DNA of 64,000 nt from Eremophila alpestris peregrina (GCA_009792885.1 WMCF01000018.1:12265629-12329628), one strand, 5' to 3'. Positions 35,701 to 50,700 are shown, counted from the first letter of the stretch. Numbers and translations are program-made. Notes: generated by a model from the letters alone, not told the origin.

Positions 35701-38700
35701 GGGAGCTCACAGGGGTTTTCCCCATCAGGTTTTTTGCTCATGGAGTGTCCCATTTTCCCCCCAGGGTGGCCCATGTGGAGTCCTGGCTGCAGTCCAAGCC
35801 TGTGTCCTGCAGCAGCTGATCTTTGCAGACAGCAACAGGAACAAAGACACCCGGTAAGGCAGTGACAGGTCACAAATTCTCCCTACAGAAGTAAAAAAAA
35901 AACCCTTTATTTCTCTGCTGCAGCCACTCAGGAGCCTTTTGAGCTTGAACTTATTGAACTTTTTGTTTCAGAGAGAGAGAAAGAAAGCAGCATCTGATTT
36001 ACTTGTGTTTACTTCCCATTGAGCTGTAGGAATGTAGAAGTTGGTGTCTTCTTTGTGGAATTGCTTGTGATTAACCCAAGAACCTCTACAAAAACCAAAC
36101 AGCTTGAATTGAGGCCAGTGAAAATTATATAGCCTCGAGGTCCTCATGGAAATTGGATTTCAAACAATAAAGTAACCAAGGTTTGAAGGACATTTGAAGT
36201 TCACCCAGTGTTTGACACCTAGAATCTCAACAGGGTTGAAAATTAAAGTTAAAATGATTTTTTTTCTTGTAACTGTATTTGATCATTCCTGTTTAAACTC
36301 CTTAATGGAATTTGAATTTCTATTCTGTGTGTTTTCTACTTGCTTTAAAGGAATTTTGTGAGGTGTTGCTGCTGACAGGGAAACTTCTTGGACTCCTATA
36401 ATAATAATAATAATAAAGTACTTGTCATGTTGCTTAAGGAACATGGGTTACTGAATTAAATTCTGGAAAACAGTGTCTCAAAAATCACTTTATTACCAGT
36501 TTTTCATGTATTTGCCTTTTGTTTTCAATAACACCTAAAGTCCATTACAAAAGAAAAATTCCACTAAGCTTCCCTGTGCCCTAAAGGAACAGAATGTTTA
36601 ATAGGGAAAAATTATTGTACTGGTTTGTGCTGCCACCACCTTCTTTTATTTGTGACCTCCATTAGGCTGACCTCGATTTATTCCAAAGAGAAGCTTTCAT
36701 GCTGAGGTCCTTTGGAACTTTATTACCTTACAATATAAAAATGTTCCTCTTGTATTAAATTTTGGCCATAAATACCCTATTTTTCTGCATGGAATTGTGT
36801 AGGAAAATGCTGTGGTCTCTGTTGATGTTCCTTAGTGCTGTCTGGCTTGCCCTTAATGAAATTCATTTGTTTGGGCTGTTTTTCATCAACATTGAAAAGA
36901 AACAGGTACCTGTAGGGCATCATTATTTGTCTCCAGCATCCAGGATGGGAAGTGACAGAAATTATCCTGCAAAACTTCAGGATTCTAATTCAGATTATAA
37001 CAAGGGCAGGCTTCTCAAGGTTCTTGTCTACATAAAAAGAAAAACCTCAGAAACTTTCTTGCAGGAGACTGAGTGCATACTTAGATTTTATGACCAGGAA
37101 TCAGCACAGAAGAATTATTTCTGGTTGTGGAAACCAAGAATTTCTTCCAGCTTTGAGGACAGCCTTTGATCATCTGCTCCTTGGTCCCTTTGTGTGTCAG
37201 GTCATCCTTAGTGAAAACAGAGATGTGAATGAATGTCCCTCTTGCAGCATGGTTCAGAGATCAGAAATGAAATAAAGTTTTGTGGCACCCAAATGAGTGG
37301 GTGTTCAAACTGTGTGTCCCAATTCCTGCCAGCTCCAACCTGTCCTGTTGACAGAATTTGCCTCTCCTCTTTTCCTCTTATTATCCACATGGTTTTAGAA
37401 GATTTTTGTTTTTCAGTCATGAGATGAACATTATTTTCTTACGCTGTGTTTGCCATGGGCAGAAACTTCCAGCAGACAGAAGGAAAGGGAAGTCTCAGGG
37501 CTTTAAAGGAGAGGATAAGTATTCCTTTCTAATTCTAACCTGGATTTTCAAACTATCAATGTCTTCAAAGGAAGTGTTTGATTTCAGGCTTCTTTGACAT
37601 TCAAGAAATAATTGTCATGTCTCCTTCTTCCTCTGCTGCCTCTCTGACACATAAATTACTTGTGATCTGAATTTCTGGGTGTCTGTATTAGAACACAGGC
37701 AGAGATAAGAGAAACTTGTGATTTTATGTTTTTTTCTTCACTTGAAAACTCTCATCAGTTATTTCCCATATCTCACATCCTTCAGAGAGGGAAACATTCT
37801 CTAAATGAGCATTATATTCAAGGCAGACATTGAACTTGAAAGTCTGTTTAATTTTTTCTTTTTGATGTTTGGGGTTTCTTGTTTAGTCTTTTGAATTATT
37901 AGATCTTTTACTCAAACAGTGGGAACAGGTTTTGTCCTTATCTCCCATGCTGGTAACACTCTCAAACTGATAAAATCTGAATTTCAAAGACTGCCATTCT
38001 TGAAGCCACTGGAGAAAACTCCAGTTATGTTCTTCCCAGGGTCACGGGATCTTTTGGCCACTTCTTCAGTCTCATGGATGTTGGGTTTATTCTCAAATCT
38101 GCCAGTTTTCCACTTTGTGACTTCTAGCCTCCTGGTCCTGGAATATTTTGGGTCCTGACTTTGGGGCACACCTTATTTAAAAAAAATGCAAGCAGCATTT
38201 ATTGCAGATAGTACTTTGGAGAAAGTTTAGTAGTGGGTAAAATCATTATGGTGTAGATTTGTTTAAAAAGGTTAAGAAGTAAAAGCTTCAGGAAGAAATG
38301 AAGTATGAATGCCTTTAGAAATTAAGAACCATGTTTAAAACATAAAGCAATCCTGTTGGAGAATACTAAAATTTTAATACAGATTTAAAGATGAAGTAGC
38401 TTCTCTTGCCCATTATTTGCCAATATTGTTCCTTGAAGCATTTACCTGCTTTTTTGTCCAAGGAATTAAAAATATGTTCTGTGGAAGAGGAACTATTTCT
38501 TTCAGAAGATCAGGGTGTGATAACAGATTTGTGCTTAACCAGTTCCTGTTGTTGATACCTTATTTACTCTTCTCTTGATTTTCATCCAGTGCTTTTAATG
38601 ATAAAACCAGTTTTATTTTAATCATTCCTTATAAATTAGACACCAGTTTAAGTCATGATCTCCTAGAAGTAAAAACTGTGAATTTCATCACTTTAAATTC

Positions 38701-41700
38701 ACCTGTATGACAGGAGCAGTGTCACAGACCACTGACATAACAAATGTACAATTATTTATAACTATCATTTGGAGCACTACAAACTCCTAGAGGTCCCCCA
38801 AAAAGCAGCACAGAGCTGTTAACACTTGACTTTGGTGAATCAAAGTCCTTCCAATGCCTGTTTCCCTTCTGACTTGAGAAGAAACCCACCCAGTGTGCCC
38901 AGTTTGTTCTGCAGCAATCTGAAGAGAGGGTTTTTCTCCCTTCACTGGGTCTGATTATCTTCAGGCTCCAAGGAACTTTCTTAAATGCCTAAAATGAGGT
39001 TTCTCCTCAGAGAATGGTACTGAATTTCTTGCCAAGCCATTGATTGAGCTCAATGAGGGTTCAATAAATCTGAGGGTGCCCTGCACCTCCCAGAAATGGC
39101 TTTAAAATAATTTGTGAGACAGCTCCTTGGGTGTGTTTTGTAAAGCAAAAGGTTTAATAAACTGATAAAATAATAAACTATAAAGAACAAAATAGAACCT
39201 GAGCACAGGTACATCCCAAGAAGCACTGAGAAGCTTTGTGCTCTGCCTCAAGTACTGAAGGATTTGGGTGAATTTTCTGCCCAACAGAGAATGTCTACAT
39301 TTCTGAGGGACAGATGAAGAGACCTGTCAGTGTTTCTGTCTTGGCTTTAAACCAATGGCTGCCAGGAGAGCAGAAAAATTTCTAGGGCTTTTTCCTTTTA
39401 AGTTTTATGGTAAAACTGAAACCCTTTTTCCTTCTGTGGAGAACATCTGCATGTTTTAAAGCTGCACTGCTACAGAATGGTTCTAGAAAGCCCAGTGGTG
39501 ACATCAATTGCATCTCCCTCTCGAGAGCTCTGGAGGTGCTGAGAAGTCCCAGCGCAGGGTGTGCACTGAGTGCTCTGGTGGCCTCTCATTTCCCTGCTTC
39601 ATTCCCACAGAAAGGTGGGATTCAGCCCCCTTTTTCCCCCTGGAATATCTCCCCAGTGGCAATACCAGCTGCCTCTTCAACTCCCAGGATTTTTGGCCAT
39701 GCAGATTGTCTCCTTCTCAGCTGGAGGTACCTAAATGATGATTTCCTGATGCAGCTCTCTGGAGCCTTGTTATTAATCATTACAAAACTGTCTCTAAAGA
39801 TGCTTTTGCTCTTTTAGGGACAAACCTACCATCAATCTGTTTGCCCTCACGTTTTGGTGCTTTGTCTCTCTGCTTTGTTTCCTGGACTGCAGTTGCCTCC
39901 AGCCCTCAGAAGCTCACAGGACCAAGTGCCTGTCCTTGGCTCTGGCTGACATTCTGTGGCGTGCGGGGGGCCACGAGAAAGCCCTGGTGGCACTGTGAGT
40001 AGGAGAAGCACTTTTAGTCACTGTGCACTGCTCTTGCACCTCTGTCTGCACCAAATCTACATAATTTACATTATAAATGCTTTGTAAGCTGCATTTGTGC
40101 CGCCTGAAACAGCCTAGGGAGCAAAGCAAAATGTCATTTCTGCCCCAGCAGCTGGGACAGAGGAGATGAAACACTTTGAAGTTGCTGTGAAAGATCCTGG
40201 GGATTTGATTGATTGTAGGGATCCTCCAAAATGATAATGATAATCTTTTAATTAAGAGTTATTTTTTCCACATCCTGCTCCTGTATTGCAGGATATTCCA
40301 TTATGGCTGGAATTAAGCTCCTTTTGCTGTATTTGCCTGCTTGGTTTATGCAATGCAATTAGGCTGCTTGTACACAAAACATCTGACTTTTACATCCCTA
40401 GTTTTGGCTGCACTGGAACCTGAAGGACATTTTGAAGTGGATCAGGTTTTGTAGCCATAATTAATTCCCTTTATTAGATCAACTAAGACAGCTTCAAAAT
40501 AACAGGGACACAGAAATCCTTCATAAACCTGAAATAGATGCAGCAAATTCAAAGACATTTCAAATGGTATTTCACATATTTTACACCTCAAACCTGCTTC
40601 CTCTGTGGTATTTTACATATGTTCTTCTGCTTGTTTGAACGTCATTGCTCTAAAAATATTTTTAAATAAAAACTGTTATTAACATATTTAATTTATATTT
40701 ATCTTCTTTATGTATGAGAAACTTATAATTCATGTTAGACTGAGAGAGCACAGCACAGGTAAAGTGTTTGTTTTGCTGATAAAAGTTTGATTTGCAATAT
40801 AAACTTATTTACAAGAAATCTTTCTTTTCTGAAGTCATTAAAAAGAATAATAATGCAAATCTTTGACACATCATTCATCTCATAAAACATGTTGATTTCT
40901 CTTTAATGCCATTTTCTTCCTTTTAACATGAGTTTTGTCTGAATATCCCCTTCAGGCCATCAGGAAGACAGCAGTTCACTCCCACAGGGAAATACAAGGC
41001 AGATGGAATCCTAGAGACTGTAAGTGACTCCCATTCTCCAGATCCTCTTTCTTGCTTTCCCTATTTCACTTCAGTGGCTCTGATTTCCCCTCCTCTCCTA
41101 AAAAATCAAATTAGTTGTAAATAAAAATAAAATCCCATGGCTCTGAGTTGTCCCAGTGGCTGTGGGCAGTTGGGCTCTCTAAAATCCATTTTGGTTTTCT
41201 TTTTCCATTTACCTTCTAAACCTGAAAACTCTGCCTGCTTTTAATGACACAGGGTAAAAATAGGCCCTTCCAATTGTCCATGAGCATGAAAAGGCACTAT
41301 TTTCTTCTTGCCTTACAATTCTTTGCCTTTTTTTCCCCTCCTCCAGAAGCTCCAAGTGGCAGAACACTTTCCAGTGATGCCTTGTTTCCATCTGAGGCTC
41401 TCAGATGCCTTTGCAAGCAGTGGTGCCTTCAGCCAGGCTTCAGTGGTTGGAGGAAAAGCTTATGGCCTCCTAAATGGGGGGATGGATGTCTCAGAAAAAC
41501 CTGAAGATGGAAAAACAGGCAAAGAATATTGAAGTGAGGGCCTGGCTCTGTGAGCTCTGCTGGATTTGATGTATAAATAGGAATACTCAGATTCTCTGGG
41601 TGTGGTAAATGCCCCACAATATACAAACCCCTGAGCTCCTTGCCCATCCTGTGCCTTCTAAAGCTTCAGAATTCCTCTGTTCTGGGAGTTGTTTTTCATT

Positions 41701-44700
41701 GCATAGACAATGCTTCAAATTGATTCAAAGGGTCTGTTCAAGAGACTTAAAAATCATCAAAAAGCAGTAATGAAAAATAGAGAATATGTGAGGTGCTGAG
41801 ATACAATTCTATGCCAAATGACACCAGTAAGAGGTAGATTTCATTAGATCTTTATTTCTTTTTGCTAGTTCAGATCTTTCCAGGCAGTTTGAAAGTTTTG
41901 GGGAATTCATTTCAGCTTTCAGGTTATGAAAATGAGTTGCTGTTTTTTAAGTCACCTTTTTTTTTCCTTCTTGCATTTCTTCCCAGCTAATACTTCACAG
42001 TGCCACGAGATATGAGGACCTGATTGTATTTCTACAGCAGAATATTCACCAGGTACTGTGTTTAATTATATATTAATTAAACAGATTATGGTTCAGCTGC
42101 CAGCCTTTGTGTCTGTCAGTCTCACACAATGTGAACACTGTTTCTAACACCCTGTGGACTTGCATTTTAACAAGCACAGCAGCAAATTCAGCTGTAGCAT
42201 AAATCACAGCAATTCCTTCTGCCTTCAGTTCCATTTGCAGTTCTGGAGGACTGGGCAAAAAATTTATACACAAAAACCAAAATAACACCAAAATCCTAAA
42301 TAAATAAACAATCCAAGAAACAAAATAACACCAAAAGAACACCTTTTCTTTTTCAGTTTGAAGTTGGTCCCTACGGGTGCATCCTCCTGACTGTGTCTGT
42401 CATCTTATCAAGATCCATCAACCTGTGAGTGCCTCTCCAGCCTTGTTTCATGAACTGCACAGCAAAGTGGGCTGTGAAAAGCAAGGGAGAATCCATGGTG
42501 TGCTTAAATCTCTGGCCTTTTAAATCTGTTGTGGTGTTTGCTCTGATAAATGGGGGAGAGTTATGCAGATTTACTCACCTGATCTTGGCTTTTCATGCTG
42601 TATGCACACACTTGTGTGTGTATAATTATATATATATATTTATATGCATGTATTGTGGTGATCAATCCACCACATCTGATATCAAATTCTCCATCTAAAC
42701 ATTAATATCATGTCTGAGGGAGTTTTTTGTTCTCCCTGCCTTGACAGTTTAAGTAAGACTCATTTAAAGGGTTATTTATTTCTCATACTTGAGGTATCTT
42801 AGGTTGAGGGGAATAACCTCACTGTGATGGCTTCCCCAGTCTCCCTGTCAGTGGTAATGATAAGGAAAAGCTGGAATCAAATGGATTTTATTAGCTCATT
42901 TTTTAGGTACCTGTAAGTGATGTGTGACAAATCTGGTCCCAGTTTATTGCTGTAATGAATATTCTGAGCTCTCACTCATACAAAGTCATCATAACCTCTC
43001 TAAGAACTCACTGAGGCACTTGCCCAGGCACAGTGACATTTCATTGAGCTTTTATACAGACTTGAAGGTGTTTCTGTGGTGCTGTGAGTGTCACTGGGTC
43101 AGGATATAAAGGTTTCCTTGGTTTAGTCAGATTTTCCCTTGTGTGAAAAGCCCCAGGAGCAGGGGGAAGCTGCTCCCTGCCACTTTGCAGTGACAAGTGA
43201 CACAGAGAGAGCAGCTGCCCTTGAAAGCAGCACGAGTCTGATTTATGGAAGCTTTTATTTCTCACAGCACTGCATTGTCTTGACCAGGAACAGCAGCTTG
43301 GTCCAAATTTGAGATCCACAATCAGCTGCTCACCTGCTGGGATCCCAGCAAGTGTTTGCAGATTGAGGGTTTTTTTGGTTTTATTGTAATTTCCTCCTTG
43401 TAGCAACACTGCAGCCCTTGGCTTGACTCCACTTTTGTGCTCTAACACAAATGATGTGATAATTTCAGGGCATGTGCCATTTATCCTCATTTTTCTGAGC
43501 TGCTTTTTAACAGAGATGAGTAAAGTCACTTGTGCAAGTGATTGCTGCTGCCTGCACTGCTTTGCTTGCAGTAAAATGGTGAATATTCTTTAATAACTGA
43601 AGCAGGGATACATTCTCCCACATCACCTCCCAGTTCCTACCAGATGGATTGTGACAAGGCCAGTCAATCATCTGTGTTCTTATTTGGGGGAGCTGTGTCT
43701 CAAGTGAACGTGGCAATTCCTTATGGTGCCTGCCTGCATTTTAAACTATCTAAATATTGTTACAGCTCTGATCCAGAATGTCAGAACAGTTTATGAAGTG
43801 CACTTCTGTATTGAGGAATTGTCATGATTTCCTCACAAAACTTCATTTTAAAAGACTCTTTCTCCTCTAGCTTGTACTCTGTGAGGCACTGCATTGGTGC
43901 CCATCTTTTATTTACAAGAAATGGGAATTTTCCTGCTTTTAAGCACAATGGAAAGTGTTTTTAGACCTTTGCACAGATTTCCCTTCAGAAGTGCAGACTG
44001 AATTTTTGTTTATGTAATCTTCAGCCATCGATTCAGCTGCCTGTGTCACCCTGCCTCTCTTAGGATATTAAAAATATCAAGACAAATAACTCAGGGCTGA
44101 TATCCTCAAGAAATATGTGCCATTCAGAGAGTGTTACCAGCATGGTAAGCAGTTATTTACATAACTGGCATAGTTCTGCATGAACACAGGCTGAAGACAA
44201 AGAAGAGTGGGTTTAGATAATGGAATTTTCAGCCAGTAATAGACCTCCATGGGATTGTTCTGTCCCAGTTTTTGGGTTTTTTTTTTTTTTTAACAGAAAA
44301 ATCAGCAGGTTTTTACAGCAGAAAACTCCATGGAAGTTTCAGCTTTCTGGATTTTTGTGTGTATAATGCACTAAAAAAAAAATATTTAATTTTAATTGAG
44401 GAGATGACAGCACTTAGATTTTTCCTATTTTAAATTTAATTATCTATCTTAATGATCTTTGTTGCCCAGAGAGGTTGGAAGTGTCCAAGGCCAGGTTGGA
44501 TGGGGTTTGGAGCAGCCTGGGATAGTGGAAGGTGTCCCATGAGAGGGGGTGGAACTGGATGGGCTTTAAGGTCCCTCCCAGCCCAAACCAGGATTCTGTG
44601 ATTTATTTATTTTCTATGTGTGTTTGCATTTAGGCCTTTAAACTCAAAAAAGGAGAAAAAAAGCTGTGATAAATTAGACTCACTTTGGGTGTCTGTCTTA

Positions 44701-47700
44701 GAATGACATAAATCATCTCCTGAAGTGCTTGGTTATCTCCCCTATAAAGTGAGAAAATCTCAATAGCCTACTCATAAAGAGATTTTACACTGTAAACATC
44801 AAGTTGTGAAATGAAATCTGTTTTTTAGTGACAGGTCAGTGAAAAATGGGAGATTAAACTTTAATAAAGCAGAGCACTGTTCCTGACAAACCCAGTCTCA
44901 GCTGTACTCACCTAGTGATGGGCTTTAAATTGGCTGTTGTAAAAAAAAAAAGGAGAGAAATTCTGGCACTGCCACTAGAAATGTAATTATCTGCACACAT
45001 CAGTTCAATTTTCTGTGATAGACAAGGGATGAATCATGTGCTGAGAGTTGAGAACAGAGTAAAAGCACATGGCTTCACATAAATCTGTGGTCTTCCATAT
45101 TTTACCTTGCATGTAGTCCTGTCACATTAGTACTGGAACAGAGTGGAAGATGAAAACAAAATTTCCCTTTCTTTTGCACAGATAAAAACCAATTTTTTCT
45201 TCACCAATAAAGTGGAATAACTTGGAAGTAATAAAAATTCAGGCACCAGTGACAAGGTTGAATACATTATTCCTCAGAGTCCAAAAAATTTGGGTGCTCT
45301 CAGGGGAGCACTCAGGCTTTGATGTTAAAACAAGCACAATTCTAATTTTTTCCACAGCATACATAACTTTCAACACTGGGAAATGAGGAGGCCAAAAGAA
45401 TCAAGAGGTTCAGGTAAATTTGGAGCATTTAATGGAAGATGCAAGCTCTAGCATCCCTAAACCTTGATGTTATCTCCATGTCCCCCATTTGTGTGTTCTG
45501 CCCTGATGTTTGCTGCTGCTTTTGCTGCTTTTTTGGTCCAGCTCCATGATTTTGACATTGTTACAGATTTTCCCTCACAAATGGAAATTCCAGCTTCCAT
45601 CGAGTTCTGCTGGGCAGTTGCTCTGAAATCACTGGCAATCTTAATGATTTTTATTTCAGGGGGGGACACATGCCAGGAAATGCAGGAGTTTGTAGAATTT
45701 GGGTGATGAGTTTTTCATGCTCTGAGCACTGATGATCATCACTTGCCTGAGCTGATAACAAATGGCCAGAGAGGAGTGAGAATTCCTGAGGAAGTTGCTG
45801 AGAACGCGTTGTTGCTTCTGGGACAGGAAGGAATGCTGGCTCCTAACAATTGGTACCTGGGGGGTTCTTTTATTTCTTTTTTATTTTTTTAAACAACCAG
45901 CAAAAAATTAAAAAAAAAAAAGTGATATTATAGCAGCTCAGGGGACTAATCTTCCTGAGAGTGTAAGATGTGTGCTGGGATTTTCATGCTGATGAGAGCT
46001 ACGGGATATTTTCCATGCTTGGGAGAAGGAATGAGCTCAAAAGTTGGGCTGCAAGTCCCCATTGAGCCTCACCAATGAGTGCAGGAAGGTTGGGAATATT
46101 CAGGAGTGGTTTTCATGGCAACTGGAGTGATCCCCACAGCCTGGCAGAATTTCCAGGACTGCAGCTTTCCCTGCCTCACCCTCTGCCAACCCTTCCCCTT
46201 TCCTCACTGTGGCAAAGCCATTCCTGGAGTGGGATGTGGCTCCTTTGGATCCACTCACTGGATCCTCAGCTTTACATTCCAGCTCCTCACCAGCCCTGTT
46301 CCCACATCTTCCCTAATCACTGCAATAATTTACTGCATGAAGGCTTCATTGCCAGAACCCACGAGAGCAAGGAGCACGTGGAAGGAGCAAATTCCTTGGG
46401 TGGAATCCCTTTGCTGGAAAAACCAGTGCACTGCCATTTTCAGGCTACCTGGGGACAGTGCACAGGCTCACTGTGCTGCTCACAGATCAGAGTGCCACTG
46501 TTTGCATCACTTTTGTCACCTTGGGGATACTTTATCAGTACTGGTGGCAGTCAAGGTTGGTCACTGGGTCTCTTTCCCATCTTTTCTCTGAAGTGTTTCT
46601 GTGAGGATAAACAAAACAATGGCTTCAGCTGTGGGAAAAAATAAAGAAGGAGGCTGATTTTGCAAGTCAGGAGGAGGCTGTGTACTTCATTAATGTTGGC
46701 TGCTCATAAAGCTTGGAAAATGCACGTCAACATCTTCCTCCTTGTGATCCCACAGCTCTGTAAACTGCACTTCTGTAGTTCTTACTGCTCCAGAAAAGGG
46801 TGTTCAGACCTGTTTCAAAGTTATCTGTGCTGTTCCCAGTTTGGTGCTGGGGAATTTTGGTTGTTTGGAGTTGGTTGTTTTGTGTGTTTCTTCATTGAAT
46901 TTATTTCTTTCAAAAGCCAGTTGTTATTAAACTGAATAAATCACACTGTGACTCCTTGTCAGTGTAGGATTTCTCACACTCAATAACTCTGTCCTTGATT
47001 ATTACCAATTTATCTCATTCTATGAAATCTCTTAATGAACAGTTTTTCACTTGAGGGAATCAAATGATTAAAATTAAGTTGTTCTGTACTGTTACTCTTC
47101 ATTCCTTTGGAACTATTTTACCTAACTGGAGAAGTTAAATCTCCTTAATCTACCATCCTAATCCATCTTTGAAATAAAAACATGCAGAAACACCAAATCA
47201 TGTTAAATGCTGCCCATTATTACATTATTACAGCCTTTACCATGGTATCTGTTCATCATCTTGGGCTTACTTCTGTAATCCTTTGTCTGGTTGAAAGCAG
47301 ATCAAGAATCTTCCTTTTCTGGTCCATTGGTAAACTATTTTTACTTTTTTTTGTCATTTTCACAGTTCTGTCTGCCTTTACTCACCAAGAGAAGTTCTTA
47401 TAGAGATGTGTAGCAGGAAATGATCATTACTGCAGTAATCTGTATCAAACCATTTTTTTTCTGTACCCTTTCCTGTATCCTTTCTGCATCATTTACTGTA
47501 AAATAACCCCAATTCCAACACATCACTGGACCTTAAATCCCTTTCAGTGATGCAGGAGTTTGAAAAAGAAAGTGATGCTCTGCTGGCTCACGAGTTGTGG
47601 GTGGAACAAAGGGTCCCCCCACCCTCCATCCACTTTCCTTTGCTGACACCTTTTCCTGTCCCAGAGCCAATCTGTAATTTGGAGTTCCCCTCAAATTCAC

Positions 47701-50700
47701 CTTCTCTCCTTGCTGAAGAAAGGCTTTCTGTGAAATATCCATCTGGCTGGGCCAGGGGTAACATTCCAACTCCAGCTTGGCACGAAGGATCCAGTCACTT
47801 GGGGCACTCCCAGCTCTTGATGGAAGCAGGTTTCTCTGTGAGCCAGTTTTCTGGGAAAACCTTTTCAGAGGTGGTTTCCCCTCCACTTGAGAGTGCCTGG
47901 GAGACCAGCAGCAGGGGGAGGTTTGTGTCTGGGAGCAGTTTGCACTCAGGGCTTGCAGTTATGTAATGTAAATAGATGTCATAGTGGTTTTTTTACAGCT
48001 TTTGGTGTTTGAAAAAGAGAGGGAAGCTGCTGTTTTTGAGGGGAAACAGCTGTCAATTATGTTGCAGTGCTAAAAAACAAGGATAAAAATGAAAAAAAAA
48101 ATATATATTTAGGAATCCCTGAGCTCCCCAAGAGCCATTTGTGATTTTTGCAACATGAGGGAAGCAGGTTAGATTGACCAGGGACAGGGGGAGGAGCAAA
48201 TAGGTGAGAATTTCTGGGATGCAGAACTTGGCAGGGAAGAATTGAGCCCTTTTATGTTGGGGTGAGTGAACTTCTCTGCAATTCCTGATTTTCAGGCTCT
48301 TCCCTGCCTTTGAGGTTCTGTTGTGGGAATTGGACAGAGGCCCTTGTAGCCAAAGTGATCACTGGGTAAAAACAGCTTGCAACATTAATCAATTAATAAA
48401 TACAGAATAATGAAGCACAGCTTACAGGTGCTAAAAGGTAATAAAGAAGGGAGTTTGCTTGAAATATTTTAATGTTTTTTCCTTAAAAAAAGGCAGGGAT
48501 ACAGGGATAATCCTTGACAGCCTTAGCAATGGTTGTGGGAGGATGTGAGAGCAAAATTTGAAGCTCTGTGCTTTTAAAAGGGGATAGGCAGTGGAAGGTA
48601 TTGATGTGTGAAATGTCACTTTCTAATGCTTGAGAGAGAGGGGACCCAGGGACAAAAGGTGGTGGGAAAAGGGGGTTTGGAAAACAAGACAGAAGGAAGT
48701 AGAGAAGGGTCTCACTCAAAAAAAAAAAATGTGTAGGATTTGTCAAATAAAATATGAATATAAGGAAGCTATTTAACTGTAGGTAAGGAATGTGACCCAA
48801 GTGGAATTGTGACCACAAAGGCAAAGAAAAGGAAAGGTTAAATTGGGTTTGAGGGTGTTTGCTGCACTGGAGGATAAGGAACAAAGGTTAGTGGTAAAGA
48901 AAAATGATTAAAGAGACTGAATTCAGAAAAAAAGGGAAGAATCCAGAAGACAAAGAGGTTTTTATGCTGGTTTTGTTTGTTGTCTTGATAGGTAAGGGAC
49001 TGGGGAAGTGGGAAACAATGCCAAAAATAATAAATGGGGGAAAACATGGAGTTTGCCCAGGTAGGTGAGACATGGGACTCTTGTCCCCCTGGTAAGGACA
49101 TTGAGGAATTTCAGCTGTGTCCCAGCTGGGGTCACAGAACAGAAGTCAAGGACTAGAGACTGAGCGACAGCAGATTTGGTGTGGATGTGCAGCAGGAAGG
49201 TGACTTGAGGGAATAAACCCAGATTGCTCCCTGACACCTTGTGGAACAGATCAGGATAAATCACAAAGCTGAGGAAGTGAAGAAAGTGAAGATTATTAGC
49301 TTGTTCTCTGGGGACTTTTCTGACTTCTTAAAATAGTGCAGAGGAATGAAAAAAAGTGTGGTGAGCAACAACCTTCTCTGTCATCAGTGCTCTGAGTCCT
49401 GCTGTTGGGAAATGGAGAAAAAGTGTGGTTCAGGTGAGGTCACACCTGAGGAAAGGAAACAACAAGTGATTTCCTTATCATATTAATACAGAGATATCAG
49501 GAAGAGATGTGAGGTTTCTGTGTGGAGTGGAGGTGGCTGATATCAGGAATAATGGAAAGAATGCTCCAAGTCTAAATTAATGCTCTGCCTTTCAGTAAGG
49601 GAGAGCAGCATGGTGCAAAGTCAGTGTGGCTGATGGGAATTCATGCATGATAACTGAATCAGATTTGGGAGAGGTGAATTTAACCTGAAATTTAACATGA
49701 AAAAGTCATGATGGCTACACAACAGGAAGGAAAACATAAACCAGTATATAACCAGTAAATAAACCAAGTATCTTTGTACCTACACCTCATTCCTAAATTT
49801 ATTCAGCACTTTCAGGCTTTCTCTTGCTTTGCCAGACTTTGTGAATGGACCTGATCCTAAAAGCTTGCCTTTGTCATGCCTTATTTAAATGTAGAGTAAC
49901 TTACTTGCAGTTATAAGAGCAAATGGAGAATTTTTAGTTAAACTAAAAAAAATAGAATAAAATCAGTTAATGGAGAGTTAATAAGAGATTTTTATTTGAT
50001 ATGTGAAATGAAAAATCATTTACTAATGTGGAAATAACACATCTTTTAAGAATTCTAAAGGTGCTAAGGAAAAAGGCTCAGAAAGGTGTTGTTAGCATGG
50101 GGAAGGTGCCTGATGGAGTTTGTCAGTGATCAGTCTGGGATTAAAAATGTTTTATTCCCCACAACAATGCTGGAAAAAGGGAGTGGTGTGCTGATGAGGT
50201 GAGCTGGTGAGTGAAAAGCTGAAAGGCCCTGTCAATAGAGAGAACAAATGGTGCTGTAAAAACGAGTTGGCTCAGCCTCATGGTGAGGGCAATAAAAAAG
50301 GAATTTATTTCCACTTCAGAAACTGCAAGGTCTCGTAAACAGAGGCTGCTCACTGCTGTGCTGGGGGGTTCAACAGCTCCAAGTGGCAGGATGAGGAGCA
50401 GCAGAGCACACAGGGACTCTGAGCCAGCACTGAAAAGCAGCCCTGCATCTGCTCTGAGGGTGGATCAGCATCAATAGTTTTAGGAGGTGAAGAAATGTGA
50501 ATGGATTGTGCAAGGCCCTGATGTGTCCTTGGAGAAACACCATGGCAGGCTGGGTTCACACAGTAAAGCTGGGGCAAGTGTAGGAAAAGCACTGACCAGG
50601 GGAAGGAGGAATCTGTTTTATCGAAGGAGAATTCTAAAAGAACAAAAGTTTTTGTTTTCTAGCCTTAAAAAAAGCAAATTTTGAGGTGGGGCATAGCTAT

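Larger units (their letters stand above)
32624..35764 (+). other. MINDY4 intron 8
   Basis: 3141 bp, separating the catalytic Gln and Cys exons. It contains a probable LTR (33412-33960) and the right arm of the 70-bp inverted repeat. The rest shows nothing recognised. Confidence 0.85.

Noticed and set aside
44064..44145. Cryptic exon bounded by ctcttag and atg-gtaagc in intron 13
   Set aside because: It hits a stop codon in the frame required after exon 13 and has no family similarity; likely a chance splice-site pair.
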